64,000 nucleotides of DNA. Origin: Hippophae tibetana. Its lineage: Eukaryota > Streptophyta > Magnoliopsida > Rosales > Elaeagnaceae. A model generated the notes under the pieces. That model was not told the origin of the DNA and ran no database searches. It saw only the letters and a list, made by a program, of their open reading frames with translations. This document shows, piece after piece, positions 61,040-64,000 of this stretch. Within the stretch, counting starts at the first letter, position 1; every line of letters starts with the position of its first letter. The position numbers and the translations under genes are program-made. The DNA lies in NCBI GenBank assembly GCA_037013495.1, contig CM072802.1, positions 45,794,501-45,858,500 of the forward strand. Direction: 5' to 3'.

Positions 61040-62637
61040 GGGTAAAATTGGAAAAACAATTTAGATGGGAATTGAATCATGATTCCTTATGGTGGGACAC
61101 GGTATTATGATTACTTCTACTATAGGAATTGTTTTCATTTTCTTCTCACTTTTTAGCCCAACGAAACATAATTAAAATTGGAAAAAATAATTTTTTATTC
61201 AATTCCAATCTAGTCAACCAAAAGGTCGGATAATGTAATATTACTTTTACATATACAAAAATATACTAAATATTCTATATCAAAATATATTCCACCTTAT
61301 CCAAAACATGTCCAAATATTCTATCAACCAAGTAATTATAGCATTTATTTCAAGTTTAAGATATACCAAATGTCTCTACATAAACTAACAAAATAATATA
61401 ACTCCAATAAGAAACAAAATCCATGTCTAAGAAGATGGAGAAATTTGATGGATTTTTTTAGGTAGGTACTACTTGCTATATTGTACTAAAGATTTATTAT
61501 GCAATATTTTGACTAAGTTTGTTGACTGTGGACTTAATATTTGAACACTTTCGACTTGGACCACAAAATGCAATCGGAATATGATTATGAATAGGAATGG
61601 AATGGAAACATTTTTTTTTTGCATTTGACCAATAGAATCAAGGAAGGAATCAATATTATAGTGTTTTGTTTACAATAGGAATAGAATGTAAAACACTATA
61701 TATTACCTTAATACCCATATATTCATTTATTATCTTTTCGTTAGACAAAATACATTATTGAAATATTATGTATCTAAATAATTATTACTTAAAAATAAAA
61801 TATATTATAAAAATTATTATTTTTCTAAATATGGTTTAGGTTTATGAGAATTGGAGTTTTTGATTTAGGGTTTACGATTATATTTGTGGGTTAAGGTTTA
61901 GGCTTAAAATTATTTTTTTCTCTAAATTGGATTTAGAGTTGTAGGAGAGGGGATTTGGAGTTTAGGGTTTAGGTTTTATGGTTATATTTATGGGTTATGG
62001 TTTAGGGTTAAAATTATTATTTTTCTAAATAGGATGTAGGGTTTAGCGATTTGGGCTTTATGGTTTAGGGTTATATTTATGGGTTATGGTTTAGGGTTAA
62101 AATTATTGTTTTTCTAAATAGGGTTTATGGTTTTGGCATTTGATGTTTATGTTATAAGGTTTCGGGTTAAAAATATTATGTTTCTAAATAGGGTTTGGGG
62201 TTTTATGATTTGGAATTTTGGGTTTATTGTTTAGGGTTATATTTGCAGCTTATGGTTTAGGGTTAAAATTATTATTTTTCAAATAGGATTTCAGGTTCTG
62301 GGATTTTTGATTTGGGGTTTAGGGTTTAAGGTTATAGTTGTAGGTTATGGTTTAGGGTAAACAATATTATATTTCTAAATAGGATACTAGGTTTTCAAAT
62401 TTGGGATTAGGGTTATATTTATAGGTTAAGGTTTGGCATTAAAATCATTATTTTTCTAAATATGGTTTAGGTTGTGGGATTTGGGATTTATGTTATAGGG
62501 TTTAGGATTATATTTGTGGGTTAAGGTTTAGGGTTAAAATTATTATTTTTCTAAATAGTGTTTATGATTTGAGATTTGGTATTCAGGGTCTAAGGTTTAG
62601 GTTTTAAGATTTAAGGTTTAGGGTTATACTTGCGGTT
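61040..62637 (+). repeat. Composite satellite unit 34 (core 61040-61833, spacer 61834-62637)
   Basis: The core carries GAATCATGATTCC near 61074 but lacks the segment from GTGTAAGAATCTC to AATTTGCTG, jumping from CTAAGTTTG to TTGACTGTGG near 61520. It is flanked by a regular spacer. Confidence 0.77.
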
Positions 62638-64000
62638 GGGTAAAATTGGGAAACAATTGAGATGGGAATGGAATCCTGATTCCTTATTGTGGGAGATGGA
62701 ATTATGATTTCTTTTATTCTTTGAATTGTTTTTATTTTATTCTCCCTTTTCAACCCATCCAAACATAAAATTGGAAGGAATCAATTCAGAATCCATTCCA
62801 ATCCTGTCAACCAAACGTAGGGTTATGTATTATTACCTTTACCTAAACAAAAATGTACTAAACAATCTCTATCCAAATATATTCCACCTAGTCCAAAACA
62901 TGTACCAATATACCGTCAACAAAGAAATTCTAGCATTTATTCAAGAACTTCAAGTTTAACATAAACCAAATGTCTCTACATAAACTAACAAAATAATATA
63001 ACTCCAATAAGAAGAAAATCCAAGTCAAAGAAGGAGTAATTGATGGATTGTTTTGAGGTATGTGCTACTTGTGACATTGAAATTAAGAATTATGATGCAA
63101 TATTTTGCCTAACTTTGTTTAAGAATCTCATCATCACCTCATGTCATTGAGCCATCATATCCTGTTGTTGAATAAATATCTCAATACGTTGAACCTGATT
63201 TTAAATTTGATGATGATGGAATTAAAATTTGAACACTTTCAAAATGGACAATAGAAAGGAATTGGAATAGGATTGTGAATAGGAATGGAATGGAATCATT
63301 TTTGTGCATTTGGTCACAAGAATTGAAGAAGGAATTAGTATTATAGTGTTTGGTTTATAATTAGAATAGAATATAAAACACTGTATATTATCTTAGTACC
63401 CATATATTCTATAAAATATAAATTATATTAATTTATTATTATTATTTCATTAGACAAAATAAATTATTGAAATTATAATTTTTCTAAATAATTATTACTT
63501 AAAAATAAAAATATATAATTAAAATTATTATTTTTCTATATAGGGTTTAATATCAGGGATATGGGGGATTTGGGGTTTAGAGTTTTAGGGTTGGGTATTG
63601 GGTTTAGGGTTATGTTTGTCTGTTAAGGTTAAGGGTTAAAATTATTATTTTTCTAACTAGGGTTTAGGTATATGAGATTTGGGGTTTATGGTTTTGAGTT
63701 TACGGTTATATTTGTAGATTAAGATTTAGGGTTAAAATTATTATTTTTCTAAATGGGATTTAGGGTTGGGGGATTTTGGATTTGGGATTTAGTGTTTAAT
63801 GCTTAAGGATATATTTGTGGGTAATGGTTTTGGGTTAAAATTATTATTTTTCTAAATAGGATGTAGGGTTTTTCGAAATGAGGTTTAGGGTTTTTGGTTG
63901 AGGGTTATATTTGTTGGTTAAGCTTCAGGGTTATTATTATTATTTTTGTAAATAGTGTTTAGGGTTGTGGGATTTAGGATTTATGTTATAGGGTTTAGAG
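62638..64000 (+). repeat. Composite satellite unit 35 (core 62638-63544, spacer to the window end)
   Basis: Full-length core with ATCCAAACATAAAATTGG near 62757 and a central block near 63027 that has drifted (GAAGGAGTAATTGATGG). The spacer runs on beyond the window. Confidence 0.78.

Noticed and set aside
350-64000. CRISPR-like spaced repeats
   Set aside because: The repeats are long, degenerate and separated by related repeats, in plant nuclear DNA; there are no short identical repeats with unique spacers.

Overview
The window looks like repeat-dominated nuclear DNA of a flowering plant, probably pericentromeric or subtelomeric heterochromatin. It is very AT-rich, has no intact protein gene, no tRNA or rRNA gene and no CRISPR. 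It is full of degenerate plant-type telomere motifs (TTTAGGG and variants), with plant LTR retrotransposon parts, a plant-type CACTA transposon end and a scrap resembling a plant sulfotransferase. I cannot name the species.

About 50 kb is one composite satellite. Each unit has a core of about 850-900 bp and a spacer of about 0.1-1.3 kb. The core has recognisable blocks in fixed order: a palindrome GGAATCATGATTCC, a block AACCAAACATAAAATTGG, a near-palindrome GGTAATGTAATATTACC, a strongly kept central block around AAGATGGAGAAATTGATGG, a segment inverted relative to the left end (TGTTTGGTTTACAATTGG), and a tail ending TTATTATTTTTCTAAATAGG. The spacer is a degenerate array of roughly 90-110 bp subunits made of that same tail motif plus TTTAGGG/TTTGGG-like runs. 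I count about 35 core copies, whole or partial. Nearly all face the same way, so the plus strand is G-rich and C-poor in the spacers. Two short stretches (12.0-13.36 kb and 18.36-18.83 kb) are inverted.

Layout: 1-7036, satellite with a period of about 2.1 kb; 7037-10660, a broken LTR element with a tRNA-Asp-type primer site and a U3 rich in G-boxes; 10661-18892, satellite with two inverted blocks; 18893-28268, a 9.4 kb non-satellite island holding LTR and leader parts of a second LTR family, a chromodomain-bearing Ty3/gypsy fossil, a CACTA-like end, a short orphan reading frame and a sulfotransferase scrap; 28269-29916, satellite; 29917-31711, a minus-strand lone LTR of the second family; 31712-64000, satellite, including a roughly 2.8 kb repeated dimer (43.5-49.0 kb) and a nearly identical 3,679-bp tandem duplication (52,286-59,640).

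The main point of interest is the satellite. A mobile-element-like core seems to have been amplified together with telomere-like DNA, has expanded again recently by unequal exchange, and carries short reading frames that stay recognisable between diverged copies. No working gene system is evident. All reading is by eye; copy boundaries are good to roughly 10-20 bases.
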